In this document: positions 6,488 through 16,189 of the stretch, piece after piece | Layout: each line of letters opens with the position of its first letter | Position numbering within the stretch: the first letter of the stretch is position 1 | Assembly: GCF_018408575.1 (NCBI RefSeq) | Contig: NZ_AP023418.1 | Coordinates: 682,001 to 746,000 of the forward strand | DNA: 64,000 nt | Direction: 5' to 3' | Source of the DNA: Vescimonas coprocola | GTDB lineage: Bacteria > Bacillota > Clostridia > Oscillospirales > Oscillospiraceae | The notes under the pieces: generated by a model | Told to the model about the DNA's origin: nothing | The model's database searches: none | The model's input: only the letters and a program-made list of their open reading frames with translations | Position numbers and translations under genes: made by a program

Positions 6488-8245
6488 ATGAACGAGGTAT
6501 GGGATCTGAGTATCCTTTACAAGGATTTTGACGACCCGGCGTTTACCGGGGATATGAAGGCACTGGACGAGGCCATTGCGGCGGTGAACACGCTGGCCGG
6601 TGAGGCGGCGGGCATGGAGCACAGTCAGCTGGTGCATCGCTTCCTGCAGGTGCAGGAGCGGGTGGAGGAGCTGGCCAACAAGCTCTTCATCTTCTGCAGC
6701 CTTCGGTGCAGCGCCAACACCGCCGATACCAAGGCCAACAGTCTGGGCGACCAGCTCAGCGCCAAGCTCAGCGGCTGCGCCGCCGCCAACGCATCCCTGC
6801 GCCGGACGGTGGCGGAGCTGGAGGATCTGGATGCCATCATGGACGCCGACCCGGCGCTGGAGCCCTATCGCTTCCTGCTGGAGTCCATCCGCCGGGACAG
6901 CAAGTACCTGCTCACCGACCGGGAGGAGGAGCTGTTCGCCCGGATGAACATCTCCGGTGCTTCGGCGTGGGAGAGCCTGCGGGATAACCTCACCAGCAGC
7001 GTGAAGGTGGAGTACGACGGCGGCATCACCAACCTGTCCGCCATCCGCAATCTGGCCTACGATCCCGATCCTGCCGTCCGCAAGAGCGCCTATGAGGCGG
7101 AGCTGGCGTGCTATGACAAGATCAAGGACTCCGTGGCCTATGCCCTCAACAGCATCAAGCTGCAGGTCATCAACGAGTGCCAGGTCCGGGGCTATGCCTC
7201 CCCGCTGAACAAGGCCCTGTATCAGAGCCGCATGAAGCCGGAGACGCTGGATGCCCTGCTGGGGGCCATGGATGAGTATCTGCCCAAGTTCTGGCAGTAT
7301 CTGCGGGCCAAGGGCAAGGCGCTGGGCCATGAGAACGGCCTGCCTTGGTACGAGCTGTTCGCCCCCATGGGCAAGAGCGACAAGAAGTACACCACACAGG
7401 ATGCCAAGGACTATCTGCTGAACATCTTCGGCGGCTTCGACAGCCAGCTTCACGACATGGTGGAGCGTGCCTTCGACGAGGCGTGGATCGACTTCTATCC
7501 CCGCAACGGCAAGGTGGGCGGAGCCTTTGACTGCGGTGTCCCCAGCGCCAGGCAGAGCCGGGTGCTCACCAACTTCGACGGCGCCTTCGGCGATATTGTG
7601 ACGCTGGCCCATGAGCTGGGCCATGCCTTCCACGATCAGCAGGTGTTCTCCCACCCGCTGGTGTGCCAGGAGTACACCATGCCCGTGGCAGAGACGGCCT
7701 CCACCTTCAACGAGGTGCTCACCGTCAGCGCCGCCATCGATGCCGCCGAGAGCGATGACGAGAAGCTGGCCCTGATCGAGAGCCAGCTGTCCGACGCCTG
7801 CCAGATCATCTGCGACATCTACTCCCGGTATCTGTTCGAGTCCGCCGTGTTTGCCGCCCGGCCGGAGGAGTTCCTGGACCCCGACCGCCTGTGCCAGATG
7901 ATGCTGGAGGCCCAGAAGAAGGCCTACGGCGACGGGCTGGATCAGACCTGCCTGCACCCGTATATGTGGCTGTGCAAGGGCCACTATTACAGCGGCGGCC
8001 TGAGCTTCTACAACTTCCCCTATGCCTTCGGCGGCCTGTTTGCCCGTGGCCTGTATGCCAAGTATCAGCAGGAGGGCAAGGACTTCGTGCCGCTGTATAA
8101 GAAGATGCTCCACGCCACCTCCGTCACCTGCGTGGAGGATACCGCCAAGATCGCCGGCATCGACCTGACGGATAAGGCCTTCTGGCGGCAGGGACTCCAG
8201 TCTCTGGCTGATGAGATCGATCTGTTCTGCCAGCTGGTGAAGTAA
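6488..8245 (+). CDS. pepF: oligoendopeptidase F, M3 family metallopeptidase
   Basis: 585 residues, start after AGGAGG. It is a cytoplasmic zinc peptidase that cuts oligopeptides. The M3 zinc site is seen as LAHELGHAFHD (about residue 374, HExxH), with the downstream glutamate region ETASTFNEVL (about 402), as in PepF/M3B enzymes. An N-terminal all-helical lobe (1-200) precedes the catalytic domain, and the length is normal for PepF. It is a single gene between its own promoter and terminator. Confidence 0.93.
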   Translation: MNEVWDLSILYKDFDDPAFTGDMKALDEAIAAVNTLAGEAAGMEHSQLVHRFLQVQERVEELANKLFIFCSLRCSANTADTKANSLGDQLSAKLSGCAAANASLRRTVAELEDLDAIMDADPALEPYRFLLESIRRDSKYLLTDREEELFARMNISGASAWESLRDNLTSSVKVEYDGGITNLSAIRNLAYDPDPAVRKSAYEAELACYDKIKDSVAYALNSIKLQVINECQVRGYASPLNKALYQSRMKPETLDALLGAMDEYLPKFWQYLRAKGKALGHENGLPWYELFAPMGKSDKKYTTQDAKDYLLNIFGGFDSQLHDMVERAFDEAWIDFYPRNGKVGGAFDCGVPSARQSRVLTNFDGAFGDIVTLAHELGHAFHDQQVFSHPLVCQEYTMPVAETASTFNEVLTVSAAIDAAESDDEKLALIESQLSDACQIICDIYSRYLFESAVFAARPEEFLDPDRLCQMMLEAQKKAYGDGLDQTCLHPYMWLCKGHYYSGGLSFYNFPYAFGGLFARGLYAKYQQEGKDFVPLYKKMLHATSVTCVEDTAKIAGIDLTDKAFWRQGLQSLADEIDLFCQLVK

Positions 8246-8264
8246 ACCGTATTCCCCGAGCATA

Positions 8265-8305
8265 CCCCCCTGTCCGCCGCAAGGCGGTCAGGGGGGTTGT
8301 CTTTT
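8265..8305 (+). terminator. intrinsic terminator after pepF
   Basis: Stem ccccctg-t-ccgcc / ggcgg-t-caggggg with a gcaa loop, followed by TTGTCTTTT. Confidence 0.85.
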
Positions 8306-8369
8306 GGAAGGAGATGGCACCACCATCGCCGCTTTGATGGGCTTTTCCCGGTTCGTCAGCGGATTTTGC

Positions 8370-8398
8370 TTGAAACAGGGGGGATAGCCTGCTATAAT
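8370..8398 (+). promoter_or_regulatory. promoter of the smc cluster
   Basis: TTGAAA (8370-8375), 17-base spacer, TATAAT (8393-8398), 42 bases before the GTG start of smc. Confidence 0.75.
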
Positions 8399-8440
8399 AA
8401 ATTAGTTATTATATGCAAACATGAAAGAGGTGAGCGACTC

Positions 8441-11400
8441 GTGTACCTTCGGGCTTTGGAAATCCAGGGCTTCAAGAGTTTCCCTGATAAGACGGTGCTG
8501 AACTTCGGTGAGGACATCACGGCCATCGTGGGGCCAAACGGCTCCGGCAAGTCCAATATCTCCGACGCCATCCGCTGGGTCATGGGCGAGCAGAACAGCC
8601 GCCAGCTGCGGGGAGCCAAGATGGAGGACGTGATCTTCGGCGGCACGGAGAAGCGCAGCCAGATGGGCTTTGCACAGGTGACGCTGGTCATCGACAACAC
8701 GGAGCACATCTTCCCCGGCCGGGACGAGGCGGAGGTGGCAGTCACTCGCCGCTACTACCGCAGCGGGGAGTCGGAATATTACATCAACCGCCAGTCCGTG
8801 CGTCTCAAGGATGTCAACGAGCTGTTTATGGACACCGGCATGGGCAGGGAGGGCTACTCCATCATCGGACAGGGCAAGATCGACGAGATCCTGTCCGTCA
8901 AAAGCGGCGAGCGCCGTGAGGTGTTCGAGGAGGCGGCGGGCATCAGCAAGTACCGCCACCGCAAGGAGGAGTCGGAGCGCAAGCTCCAGCGGACGGAGGA
9001 GAATCTGGTCCGCATCAACGACAAGATCGCTGAGCTGGAGCTGCAGGTGGAGCCCCTGCGGAAGCAGGCGGAGACAGCGAAGAAGTATCTGGTGCTGCGG
9101 GACGAGCTGCGGGTGCTGGAGATCAGCGTGTGGCTGGAAAATCTTCAGGCCCTGAAGGTCAAGGCCCGGAAGCTGGAGGCGGATCACCAGTCCGCCTGTC
9201 AGGATAAGCAGCGGGCGCAGACGGCGCTGGATGAGGTGTATGCCGCCGCAGAGACCTGCGTGGAGCAGGTGCAGCAGAACGATATGCAGGCCGAGGCCCT
9301 CCGGGGCCGGATGTCCGGACTGGAGACGGCTGCCGGGGAGGAGGACGCCGCCATCGCCGTGCTGCAGACGGGGGTGGATCATAATCAGGAGTCCATGACC
9401 CGGCTGGAGCGGGAGATGGCCGACAGCAGCAGCCGCACGGAGGATCTGCAGGGGCAGATGGATGCCCTCACCCGGCGCACGGAGGAGATCGACCGCCGGA
9501 CGCAGGAGCTGACCGGCGAACTGGAGGGCTGGATGCAGCAGCTGCAGTCCATGACTCAGCGTGCCGGCAGCGCCGTCCGTGAGGCGGAGGTCCTGCGGGC
9601 CAGAGAGACGCTGGCCACGGCGGCTGCCGCCGATGGAAGGGCGCAGCTGTCAGGACTGGAGGCCCAGTCTCAGGCGGCCCGCACCCGACTGGAGGAGGTG
9701 GGCCGTGAGCTGGAGCAGCTGCAGGAGCGCCGCCAAACCGAGGAGAGCGCAGCAGCGGAGAACCGTAAGGCGCTGGAGGAGGCCCGTGAGGAGGCCGCAG
9801 CGGCGGAGAACGTCATTCAGGGCCACGGCCTGAAAATGGGCGGGCGACAGCGCCGGGCGCAGGAAAGCGCCCAGCAGCGGGAGCAGCTGAGCCGTCAGGC
9901 GGCGGCCATGGAGGATCGCATCCGCCTGCTGACGGAGATGGAGAAGGAGTACGAGGGCTTTTCCCGTGCGGTGAAGCTGGTGATGCAGGCGGCGGACAAG
10001 GGCGGCCTGCGGGGCGTACACGGCCCGGTGGCCAGCCTCATGACCACGCAGGAGCAATACACCGTGGCCATCGAGATCGCCTTGGGCGGCGCCCTGCAAA
10101 ATATCGTGGTGGACACGCAGAACGATGCCAAGTCCGCCATCGGCTACCTGAAGCAGCGGGACGGCGGACGAGCCACCTTCCTGCCTCTGGACGCTGTCCG
10201 GGGGGAGAAGCTGCGGGAGAGCCGCATCGAGGAGGAGTACGGCTTCGTGGGCGTTGCCTCGGAGCTGGTGCAGTATGAAAAGCGCTACGACGGCGTGTTC
10301 CAGAACCTGCTGGGGCGCACGGTGGTGGTGGAGGATCTGGACTGCGGCGTCACCATGGCCCGGCGGTACCAGAACCGCTTCCGCATCGTGACGCTGGACG
10401 GGCAGGTCATCAACCGGGGCGGCTCCATGACCGGCGGCAGCGTCAGCCGCAGCGCCGGTGTACTGTCCCGTGCCAACGAGCTGCAGCGGCTGGCAGGTCA
10501 GCTGGAGCAGCTGCGTGGGCAGCTGGCGGATGCCGACCGCCGGGCGCAGGAGACGGGCCGTGAGCTGCAAAAGGCCCAGTATGAGCTGGATGTGGCCAAG
10601 GAGCAGCAGCGGGCGGCAGCCCAACAGGTGCTGACACTGGAGGGCCGGCAGGAGCACCATGAGATCCTGCTGGAGAATCTGCGTCTGTCTCAGGACGGCC
10701 TGCAGCAGGAGCGGGAGACTTTGACCCGGCGCCTACAGGAGCAGGAGACGCAGATGCAGGCGGTGCGTCAGGAGATCGCCGCCCACGAGGGCGAGGCGGA
10801 GCGCCTGTCCCGTCAGGCGGAGGAGAGCCGGGCTGGGCAGAGCGACCTACAGACCCGGACAGATGAGATCTCCGGCCAGATCACCGAGCATAAGACGGCG
10901 CTGGCGGCGCTGGCGGCGGAGCGGGGGACCTCGCTCCACAGCCGCCGGGAGCTGGAGCGTTTGCAGGTCCAGATGCATACCGACCGGGCCGGGCGGGAGG
11001 CGCTGCTGGAGCGGTTCCGTCGGTCCAATGAGGAAGCCGGCCAGGAGATGGATATCCATCGGCAGAAGGCGGAAGAGCTGCGGGCCGGATGCCGCCAGCT
11101 GAAGGAGCAGCTGGCATCGCTGGCGGCGGAGAAGCTGGAGCTGGAGCGCCGCCGCACCCAGCAGAATCAGGAGATGCAGCGCTGCAACGAGGAGGTCCTC
11201 CACACGGAGCGTGAGGTGGCCCGGCTGGAGCAGCAGAAAAACGCCGCCGCCATGGAGGAGAAGAACATTCTGGATAAGCTGTGGGAGCGGTATGAGCTGA
11301 GCCACTCCGAAGCCCAGAGCCAACGCATGGAGCTGGAGAGTATCCCCAAGGCCACCCGCCGCATCGGGGAGCTGAACCGGGAGATCAAGAGCCTCGGCAC

Positions 11401-12013
11401 TCCCAACATCGGGGCCATCGAGGAGTTCGACCGGGTGAATACCCGCTATACCTACCTCTCCGAGCAGCGGACGGACGTGGAGAAGGCCAAGGAGGAGCTG
11501 ACAGGGGTCATCGACGAGATCACCCGCCAGATGACGGAGATCTTCGCCCAGCAGTTCCGGCTGCTCAACGAGAGCTTTCAGGAGACATTTCTGGAGCTGT
11601 TCGGCGGCGGCAAGGCCCGGCTGGAGCTGGAGGACGAGAACGACATTCTGGGCTGCGGCATCGAGATCAAGGTCCAGCCCCCCGGCAAGCAGCTGAAAAC
11701 CATCACGCTGCTGTCCGGCGGTGAAAAGGCCTTCGTGGCCATTGCCCTGTACTTTGCCATCATGAAGGTACATCCCACGCCCTTCTGTGTCATGGACGAA
11801 ATCGAGGCGGCACTGGACGAGGCCAACGTGGTGCGCTACGCCCGGTATATGCGCCGCATCGCCGGTAAGACCCAGTTCATCGTCATCACCCACCGCCGTG
11901 GCACTATGGAGGAGGCCGACGTGCTGTACGGCGTCACCATGCAGGAGCGTGGCGTCAGCCGCATCCTTACCATCAACCTCAATGATATGGCCAAGGAGCT
12001 GAAGATCAAATAA
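8441..12013 (+). CDS. smc: chromosome segregation protein SMC
   Basis: 1190 residues. I choose the GTG at 8441 (VYLRALEIQGFKSFPDKT), preceded by AGAGGTGA, over the longer upstream reading because SMC proteins begin this way. SMC is the ATPase of the condensin complex (with ScpA and ScpB) that compacts and separates chromosomes. Walker A is GPNGSGKSN (31-39). Long coiled coils flank a hinge at about 517-665 (GLRGVHGPVASL...). The ABC signature LLSGGEKAF is near 1090, and Walker B follows as CVMDEIEAALDEAN. It heads the run to rsfS. Confidence 0.97.
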   Translation: MYLRALEIQGFKSFPDKTVLNFGEDITAIVGPNGSGKSNISDAIRWVMGEQNSRQLRGAKMEDVIFGGTEKRSQMGFAQVTLVIDNTEHIFPGRDEAEVAVTRRYYRSGESEYYINRQSVRLKDVNELFMDTGMGREGYSIIGQGKIDEILSVKSGERREVFEEAAGISKYRHRKEESERKLQRTEENLVRINDKIAELELQVEPLRKQAETAKKYLVLRDELRVLEISVWLENLQALKVKARKLEADHQSACQDKQRAQTALDEVYAAAETCVEQVQQNDMQAEALRGRMSGLETAAGEEDAAIAVLQTGVDHNQESMTRLEREMADSSSRTEDLQGQMDALTRRTEEIDRRTQELTGELEGWMQQLQSMTQRAGSAVREAEVLRARETLATAAAADGRAQLSGLEAQSQAARTRLEEVGRELEQLQERRQTEESAAAENRKALEEAREEAAAAENVIQGHGLKMGGRQRRAQESAQQREQLSRQAAAMEDRIRLLTEMEKEYEGFSRAVKLVMQAADKGGLRGVHGPVASLMTTQEQYTVAIEIALGGALQNIVVDTQNDAKSAIGYLKQRDGGRATFLPLDAVRGEKLRESRIEEEYGFVGVASELVQYEKRYDGVFQNLLGRTVVVEDLDCGVTMARRYQNRFRIVTLDGQVINRGGSMTGGSVSRSAGVLSRANELQRLAGQLEQLRGQLADADRRAQETGRELQKAQYELDVAKEQQRAAAQQVLTLEGRQEHHEILLENLRLSQDGLQQERETLTRRLQEQETQMQAVRQEIAAHEGEAERLSRQAEESRAGQSDLQTRTDEISGQITEHKTALAALAAERGTSLHSRRELERLQVQMHTDRAGREALLERFRRSNEEAGQEMDIHRQKAEELRAGCRQLKEQLASLAAEKLELERRRTQQNQEMQRCNEEVLHTEREVARLEQQKNAAAMEEKNILDKLWERYELSHSEAQSQRMELESIPKATRRIGELNREIKSLGTPNIGAIEEFDRVNTRYTYLSEQRTDVEKAKEELTGVIDEITRQMTEIFAQQFRLLNESFQETFLELFGGGKARLELEDENDILGCGIEIKVQPPGKQLKTITLLSGGEKAFVAIALYFAIMKVHPTPFCVMDEIEAALDEANVVRYARYMRRIAGKTQFIVITHRRGTMEEADVLYGVTMQERGVSRILTINLNDMAKELKIK

Positions 12014-12047
12014 CCGGGCGGCAGCCCGATGCAAGGAGGAAGCAGCC

Positions 12048-12917
12048 ATGGGACTGTTTGCAAAATTCAAGGAGGCGTGGCTCAAGCCCATGTCCTTCGA
12101 CTCCCTCAACGAGGGATTCTACGACGATCTGGAGGAGGCTCTGATCCTGGCGGACGTGGGCATGGATACGGCGGTGGACGCCGTGGCCCAGCTGAAAAAG
12201 CGGGCCTATGCCAAGCTGCTGACCCACGAGGAGGACGTGAAAAACGCCCTGCGGGACATTCTGACGGAAAAGCTGTCGGTGGGCGATCCCGCGCTGGACC
12301 TCTCTACCCGGCCCAGCGTGGCCCTCATCATCGGAGTCAACGGCGTGGGTAAGACCACGTCCATCGGCAAGCTGGCCCACCGGCTGAAGAATGAGGGCAA
12401 GAAGGTGCTGCTGTGCGCCGGAGATACCTTCCGTGCCGCCGCCGCCGATCAGCTGGAGATCTGGGCGGAGCGGGCCGGTGTGGACATCGTGCGCCAGAAC
12501 GAAGGAGCCGACCCCGGTGCCGTGCTGTTTGACTCGCTGGCGGCGGCCAAGGCCCGGAATACGGACGTGGTGCTGTGCGACACGGCAGGCCGCCTGCACA
12601 ACAAGGATAACCTGATGAAGGAGCTGGCGAAGCTCCGCAAGATCATCGACCGGGAGGCCCCCAACGCCGCCAAGGAGACGCTGCTGGTGTTGGACGCCAC
12701 CACCGGCCAGAATGGCCTCATTCAGGCCCGGCAGTTCAAAGAGACGGCGGGTCTGACGGGCATCATCCTCACCAAGCTGGACGGCACCGCCAAGGGTGGC
12801 ATCGTCATTGCCATCGCACAGGAGCTGCAGGTGCCGGTGAAGTTCGTGGGCCTTGGCGAGGGCATCGATGACCTGCGCCCCTTTGACGCAAGGGAATTCG
12901 TCAACGATCTTATCTGA
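12048..12917 (+). CDS. ftsY: signal recognition particle receptor FtsY
   Basis: 289 residues, strong SD (AAGGAGGAAG). FtsY is the membrane-associated SRP GTPase that receives ribosome-nascent chain complexes. An N-terminal four-helix N domain is followed by the G domain: [15 protein letters not shown] (G1, about 100), [21 protein letters not shown] (G3), [10 protein letters not shown] (G4/G5). It lacks the long acidic A domain, which is normal in Firmicutes. It follows smc by 34 bp, as in many Clostridia. Confidence 0.97.
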   Translation: MGLFAKFKEAWLKPMSFDSLNEGFYDDLEEALILADVGMDTAVDAVAQLKKRAYAKLLTHEEDVKNALRDILTEKLSVGDPALDLSTRPSVALIIGVNGVGKTTSIGKLAHRLKNEGKKVLLCAGDTFRAAAADQLEIWAERAGVDIVRQNEGADPGAVLFDSLAAAKARNTDVVLCDTAGRLHNKDNLMKELAKLRKIIDREAPNAAKETLLVLDATTGQNGLIQARQFKETAGLTGIILTKLDGTAKGGIVIAIAQELQVPVKFVGLGEGIDDLRPFDAREFVNDLI

Positions 12918-12929
12918 GGAGGAAGGCAT

Positions 12930-13652
12930 ATGACCCGTGCAGATGGACGAAAATATAATGAGCTGCGCCCGGTGGAGATCACCACGGGCTTCATCAAATT
13001 CGCTGAGGGCAGTGTGCTGATCCGCTGCGGCGACACGGTGGTGCTCTGTAACGCCAGCGTGGAGGAGCGGGTGCCGCCCCATGTGGCCCCCGGCTGCGGC
13101 TGGGTGACGGCGGAGTACTCCATGCTGCCCCGTGCCAATCGCCAGCGCTCCCGCCGGGACATCGACAAGCTGAAGCTCTCCGGCCGCAGCGCCGAGATCC
13201 AGCGCCTTATCGGCCGCAGCCTCCGTGCGGCGGTAGACCGCCGCCTGCTGGGCGAGCGCACCATCACCGTGGACTGCGACGTGCTGCAGGGCGACGGCGG
13301 CACCCGTACCGCCTCCGTTACCGGCGGCTTCATCGCTCTGGCACTGGCCTGCCGCAAGCTGGTGGAGGAGGGGGTGCTGCCCCGGACGCCGGTGAAGCAC
13401 TTCGTGGCGGGCATCTCCGCCGGCATCATCGACGATGCACCCATGCTGGACCTGCCGTACAGTGAGGACAGTCGGGCCATGGTGGACCTGAACTGCGTCA
13501 TGAATGAGCTGGGGGAGATCATCGAGCTTCAGGGTACCGGTGAAGGCCGGGCTTTTACGGCCGCAGAGCAGCAGGAGCTGGTGGAGCTGTGCGCCAAGGG
13601 CTGCCGGGAGCTGATCCGGAAGGAAAAGGATATTCTGGGGGAGGTACTGTGA
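12930..13652 (+). CDS. rph: ribonuclease PH
   Basis: 240 residues. RNase PH is a phosphorolytic 3'-5' exonuclease that trims tRNA precursors. It begins [16 protein letters not shown], and the RNase PH core is seen in [16 protein letters not shown], followed by [20 protein letters not shown] and [17 protein letters not shown], with active-site arginines present. The length is that of the bacterial enzyme. The stop TGA shares one base with the rdgB start (TGATG), so the two are translationally coupled. Confidence 0.96.
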   Translation: MTRADGRKYNELRPVEITTGFIKFAEGSVLIRCGDTVVLCNASVEERVPPHVAPGCGWVTAEYSMLPRANRQRSRRDIDKLKLSGRSAEIQRLIGRSLRAAVDRRLLGERTITVDCDVLQGDGGTRTASVTGGFIALALACRKLVEEGVLPRTPVKHFVAGISAGIIDDAPMLDLPYSEDSRAMVDLNCVMNELGEIIELQGTGEGRAFTAAEQQELVELCAKGCRELIRKEKDILGEVL

Positions 13653-14242
13653 TGAAATTCGTATTGGCTTCTCATAATCAGGGCAAGCTGGCGGAGATGC
13701 AGCGCATTTTGGGCCAGCTGGGGGTGGAGGTAGTACTCCAGTCCGAATTGGGGCTGGCGCTGGAGCCGGAGGAAACCGGCACCACCTTCACGGAAAACGC
13801 CCGCATCAAGGCCGAGGCCGTCATGCAGGCCAGCGGACTGCCCGCCATTGCCGACGACTCCGGCCTGTGCGTGGACGCCCTCAACGGCGCCCCCGGTGTG
13901 TACTCCGCCCGCTATGGCGGCTTGGATGACGATGTGGCCCGCTATCGGCTGCTGCTGGAGAATCTCCGGGGAGCCGGGACCCGTGCCGCCCACTTCCATA
14001 CGTCGGTGGTGTGCTGCTTCCCCAACGGGGACGTGCTGGAGGCCGAGGGCGACTGCCACGGCACCATCGCCTATGCCCCGCAGGGGGAGAACGGCTTCGG
14101 CTACGACCCGGTGTTCTTCGTGCCGGAGCTGAGAAAGACCTTCGCCCAGCTGACGCCGGAGGAGAAGAACGCCATCAGCCACCGGGGCGTGGCCCTGCGG
14201 GCCTTTGGGGAAAAACTGAAAGAATATATGGAGAATCACTGA
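13652..14242 (+). CDS. rdgB: XTP/dITP diphosphatase (RdgB/HAM1 family)
   Basis: 196 residues. The start at 13652 overlaps the rph stop and gives the family N-terminus [20 protein letters not shown]. The enzyme removes non-canonical purine triphosphates (XTP, dITP) from the nucleotide pool. Substrate and metal motifs are seen: TFTENARIKAE, ADDSGLCVDALNGAPGVYSA, GFGYDPVFF and SHRGVALRAF. A GGGGGAGG SD lies upstream. The rph-rdgB pairing is common in Firmicutes. Confidence 0.95.
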   Translation: MKFVLASHNQGKLAEMQRILGQLGVEVVLQSELGLALEPEETGTTFTENARIKAEAVMQASGLPAIADDSGLCVDALNGAPGVYSARYGGLDDDVARYRLLLENLRGAGTRAAHFHTSVVCCFPNGDVLEAEGDCHGTIAYAPQGENGFGYDPVFFVPELRKTFAQLTPEEKNAISHRGVALRAFGEKLKEYMENH

Positions 14243-14243
14243 T

Positions 14244-14564
14244 ATGGAACTGACAAGCAAGCAGCGAGCCCAGCTGCGGGGGATGGCGTCCACGCTGGAT
14301 ACCATCGTCCATGTGGGCAAAGACGGCATCGGGGAGAACCTCATCAAGCAGGTCAATGATGCCCTGGAGGCACGGGAACTCATTAAGGGCCGGGTGCTGG
14401 AGAACTCCATGCTCACCGCCCGTGAGGCAGCGGAGGAGTTGAAGGTAGCCGCCCGGTGCGAGGTGGTGCAGGTCATCGGCAGCAAATTCGTCCTCTATCG
14501 GATGCAGCATGACAAGGTCAAGCGGAAGATCGAGCTGGTCAAGGACCGGAAGAAGAGCGTGTGA
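14244..14564 (+). CDS. yhbY: YhbY-type CRM domain RNA-binding protein
   Basis: 106 residues that begin right after the rdgB stop. The single CRM/YhbY domain shows LTSKQRAQLRGMASTLDTIV, HVGKDGIGENLIKQVNDALE and VVQVIGSKFVLYR. YhbY binds pre-50S ribosomal particles and takes part in ribosome assembly. It ends two bases before the nadD start, within the housekeeping run. Confidence 0.93.
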   Translation: MELTSKQRAQLRGMASTLDTIVHVGKDGIGENLIKQVNDALEARELIKGRVLENSMLTAREAAEELKVAARCEVVQVIGSKFVLYRMQHDKVKRKIELVKDRKKSV

Positions 14565-14565
14565 T

Positions 14566-15753
14566 ATGAAGATCGGTATTTACGGCGGGACCTTTGACCC
14601 CATTCACCGGGGCCATATCACGGCGGCACAGGCAGCGGCGCAGCAGTTGGGGCTGGACCTTCTGCTGCTGATCCCCGCCAGCATCCCGCCTCATAAGGCA
14701 CTGCCGGAGGGCGGCGCCGATGCCGCCCAGCGTCTGGAGATGGCCACGCTGGCCACGGCGGAGCTGTCCTGCCCTGCACAGGTGCTGGACGTGGAGGTGA
14801 AGCGGCGGGGGAAGAGCTACACGGCGGATACCCTCCGCACCCTGCGCCGGCAGTACCCGGAGGATGAGCTGTGGCTGCTGATGGGAACGGATATGTTCCT
14901 GTCCTTGCAGGACTGGCGTGAGCCGCAGGAGATCCTGCGCCTTGCCCGTGTGGCGGCCTTCAGCCGCACCGGGGACCCGGAGCAGCAGCGCTTTGCCCGG
15001 CAGAGGGCATATCTGGAGGAGACCTTCGGGGCGCAGGTGACGGTGGTGGAGAACCCCCATGTGGTGGATATCTCCTCCACCCGTCTGCGGCAGCTGCTGC
15101 CGGAGGGCAGGGAGTATCTGCCGGAGGCGGTGTACGGCTACATCCTGCGCCAGCGGCTCTACGGCACCCATGCGGAGCTGAAGCACCTGACGCCGGAGGA
15201 GCTGCGGCCCATCGCCCTGAGCTTCTTAAAGCCCAAGCGGATGCCCCATGTGCTGGGAACAGAGCAGGAGGCCATCCGGCTGGCCCGGCGCTACGGGGCC
15301 GACGAGACGGATGCCCGCATCGCCGCCCTCCTCCACGACTGCACCAAGAAGCTGGATATGGAGCAGCAGCTGGCCCTGTGCCGCAGGTACGATATTCGGC
15401 TGGACGAGCTGGAGCAGCACGCCCTGAAGCTGCTGCACGCCAAGACCGGCGCCGCTGTGGCCCGTGACATCTTCGGCGTGAAGGACGCCGTTTACAAGGC
15501 CATCCGCTGGCACACCACCGGCAAGCCGGATATGACCCTGCTGGAAAAGGTCATCTATCTGGCGGACTACATCGAGCCCAATCGGGACTTTCCGGGGGTG
15601 GAGAGACTGCGCCGTGCGGTATACGACGATCTGGACAAGGGCCTCCTGATGGGCCTGTCCGACACCATCGACGAGATGGAGCGCATGGGCAATCCCGTGC
15701 ATCATGATACGCTGGAAGCGAGAGATTTTCTGTTAAGAGGTGAAGCAAAATGA
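14566..15753 (+). CDS. NadD-YqeK fusion: nicotinate-nucleotide adenylyltransferase with HD hydrolase domain
   Basis: 395 residues, start at 14566 (MKIGIYGGTFDPIHRGH). Residues 1-200 are NadD, which makes deamido-NAD from nicotinate mononucleotide and ATP: GGTFDPIHRGH nucleotide-binding motif, PHK site, DISSTRLRQLL. From about 205 on is a YqeK-type HD domain (HVLGTEQEAIRLARRYG, ALLHDCTKK, AIRWHTTGKPDMTLLEK, LADYIEPNR), a family shown to hydrolyse diadenosine tetraphosphate. The two are separate neighbouring genes in Bacillus; here they are one reading frame with no stop or internal SD evident. It overlaps rsfS by 4 bp (ATGA). Confidence 0.93.
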   Translation: MKIGIYGGTFDPIHRGHITAAQAAAQQLGLDLLLLIPASIPPHKALPEGGADAAQRLEMATLATAELSCPAQVLDVEVKRRGKSYTADTLRTLRRQYPEDELWLLMGTDMFLSLQDWREPQEILRLARVAAFSRTGDPEQQRFARQRAYLEETFGAQVTVVENPHVVDISSTRLRQLLPEGREYLPEAVYGYILRQRLYGTHAELKHLTPEELRPIALSFLKPKRMPHVLGTEQEAIRLARRYGADETDARIAALLHDCTKKLDMEQQLALCRRYDIRLDELEQHALKLLHAKTGAAVARDIFGVKDAVYKAIRWHTTGKPDMTLLEKVIYLADYIEPNRDFPGVERLRRAVYDDLDKGLLMGLSDTIDEMERMGNPVHHDTLEARDFLLRGEAK

Positions 15754-16118
15754 AAAATGCCAAGGAGCTGGCGCTGTTGGCAGCCCGTGCGCTGTCGGAT
15801 AAAAAGGGAAAGGAAATTCAGGTGCTGGAGATCGGGGAGCTGACCACGCTGGCGGACTACTTTGTCATCGCCACCGGCTCCTCCAACACCCAGATCAACG
15901 CACTGGTGGACAACGTGGAGAAGGTCCTGCTGGAGGAGGCGGAGGAGGATCCCCTGCACCGGGAGGGCTACCGTGGCGGCACGTGGGTGCTGCTGGACTA
16001 CGGTTGCATCGCTGTCCACGTCTTTAACGCCGAGGCCCGTGAGTTCTACGGGCTGGAGCGCCTGTGGCGTGACGGTACGCCGGTGGATCTGACGGGCGTG
16101 GTGGACGCCAAGGAATAA
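15750..16118 (+). CDS. rsfS: ribosome silencing factor RsfS
   Basis: 122 residues overlapping the previous stop by ATGA. RsfS binds ribosomal protein uL14 and blocks subunit joining when nutrients are low. Family core seen: ALLAARALSDKKGKEIQVLE, LADYFVIATGSSNTQINALV, WVLLDYGCIAVHVFN and EFYGLERLW. It is the last gene before the leuS promoter. Confidence 0.95.
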   Translation: MKNAKELALLAARALSDKKGKEIQVLEIGELTTLADYFVIATGSSNTQINALVDNVEKVLLEEAEEDPLHREGYRGGTWVLLDYGCIAVHVFNAEAREFYGLERLWRDGTPVDLTGVVDAKE

Positions 16119-16138
16119 AACAATTCCCGGCTAAACGC

Positions 16139-16167
16139 TTGACAAATCCATCGAAGAATATTATCAT
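16139..16167 (+). promoter_or_regulatory. promoter of the leuS T-box transcript
   Basis: TTGACA (16139-16144), 17-base spacer, TATCAT (16162-16167), close to consensus. Confidence 0.8.
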
Positions 16168-16189
16168 AAAAGGGTATTGTCAAAAGCAA

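Noticed and set aside
5666-8263. Long open frame on the minus strand opposite pepF (865 codons)
   Set aside because: Antisense shadow of a GC-rich gene; the + strand has a clear M3 peptidase with zinc motif, SD, promoter and terminator.
10847-12109. Minus-strand frame over the 3' part of smc
   Set aside because: Leu/Gln-rich antisense of a coiled coil; no SD and no family resemblance.
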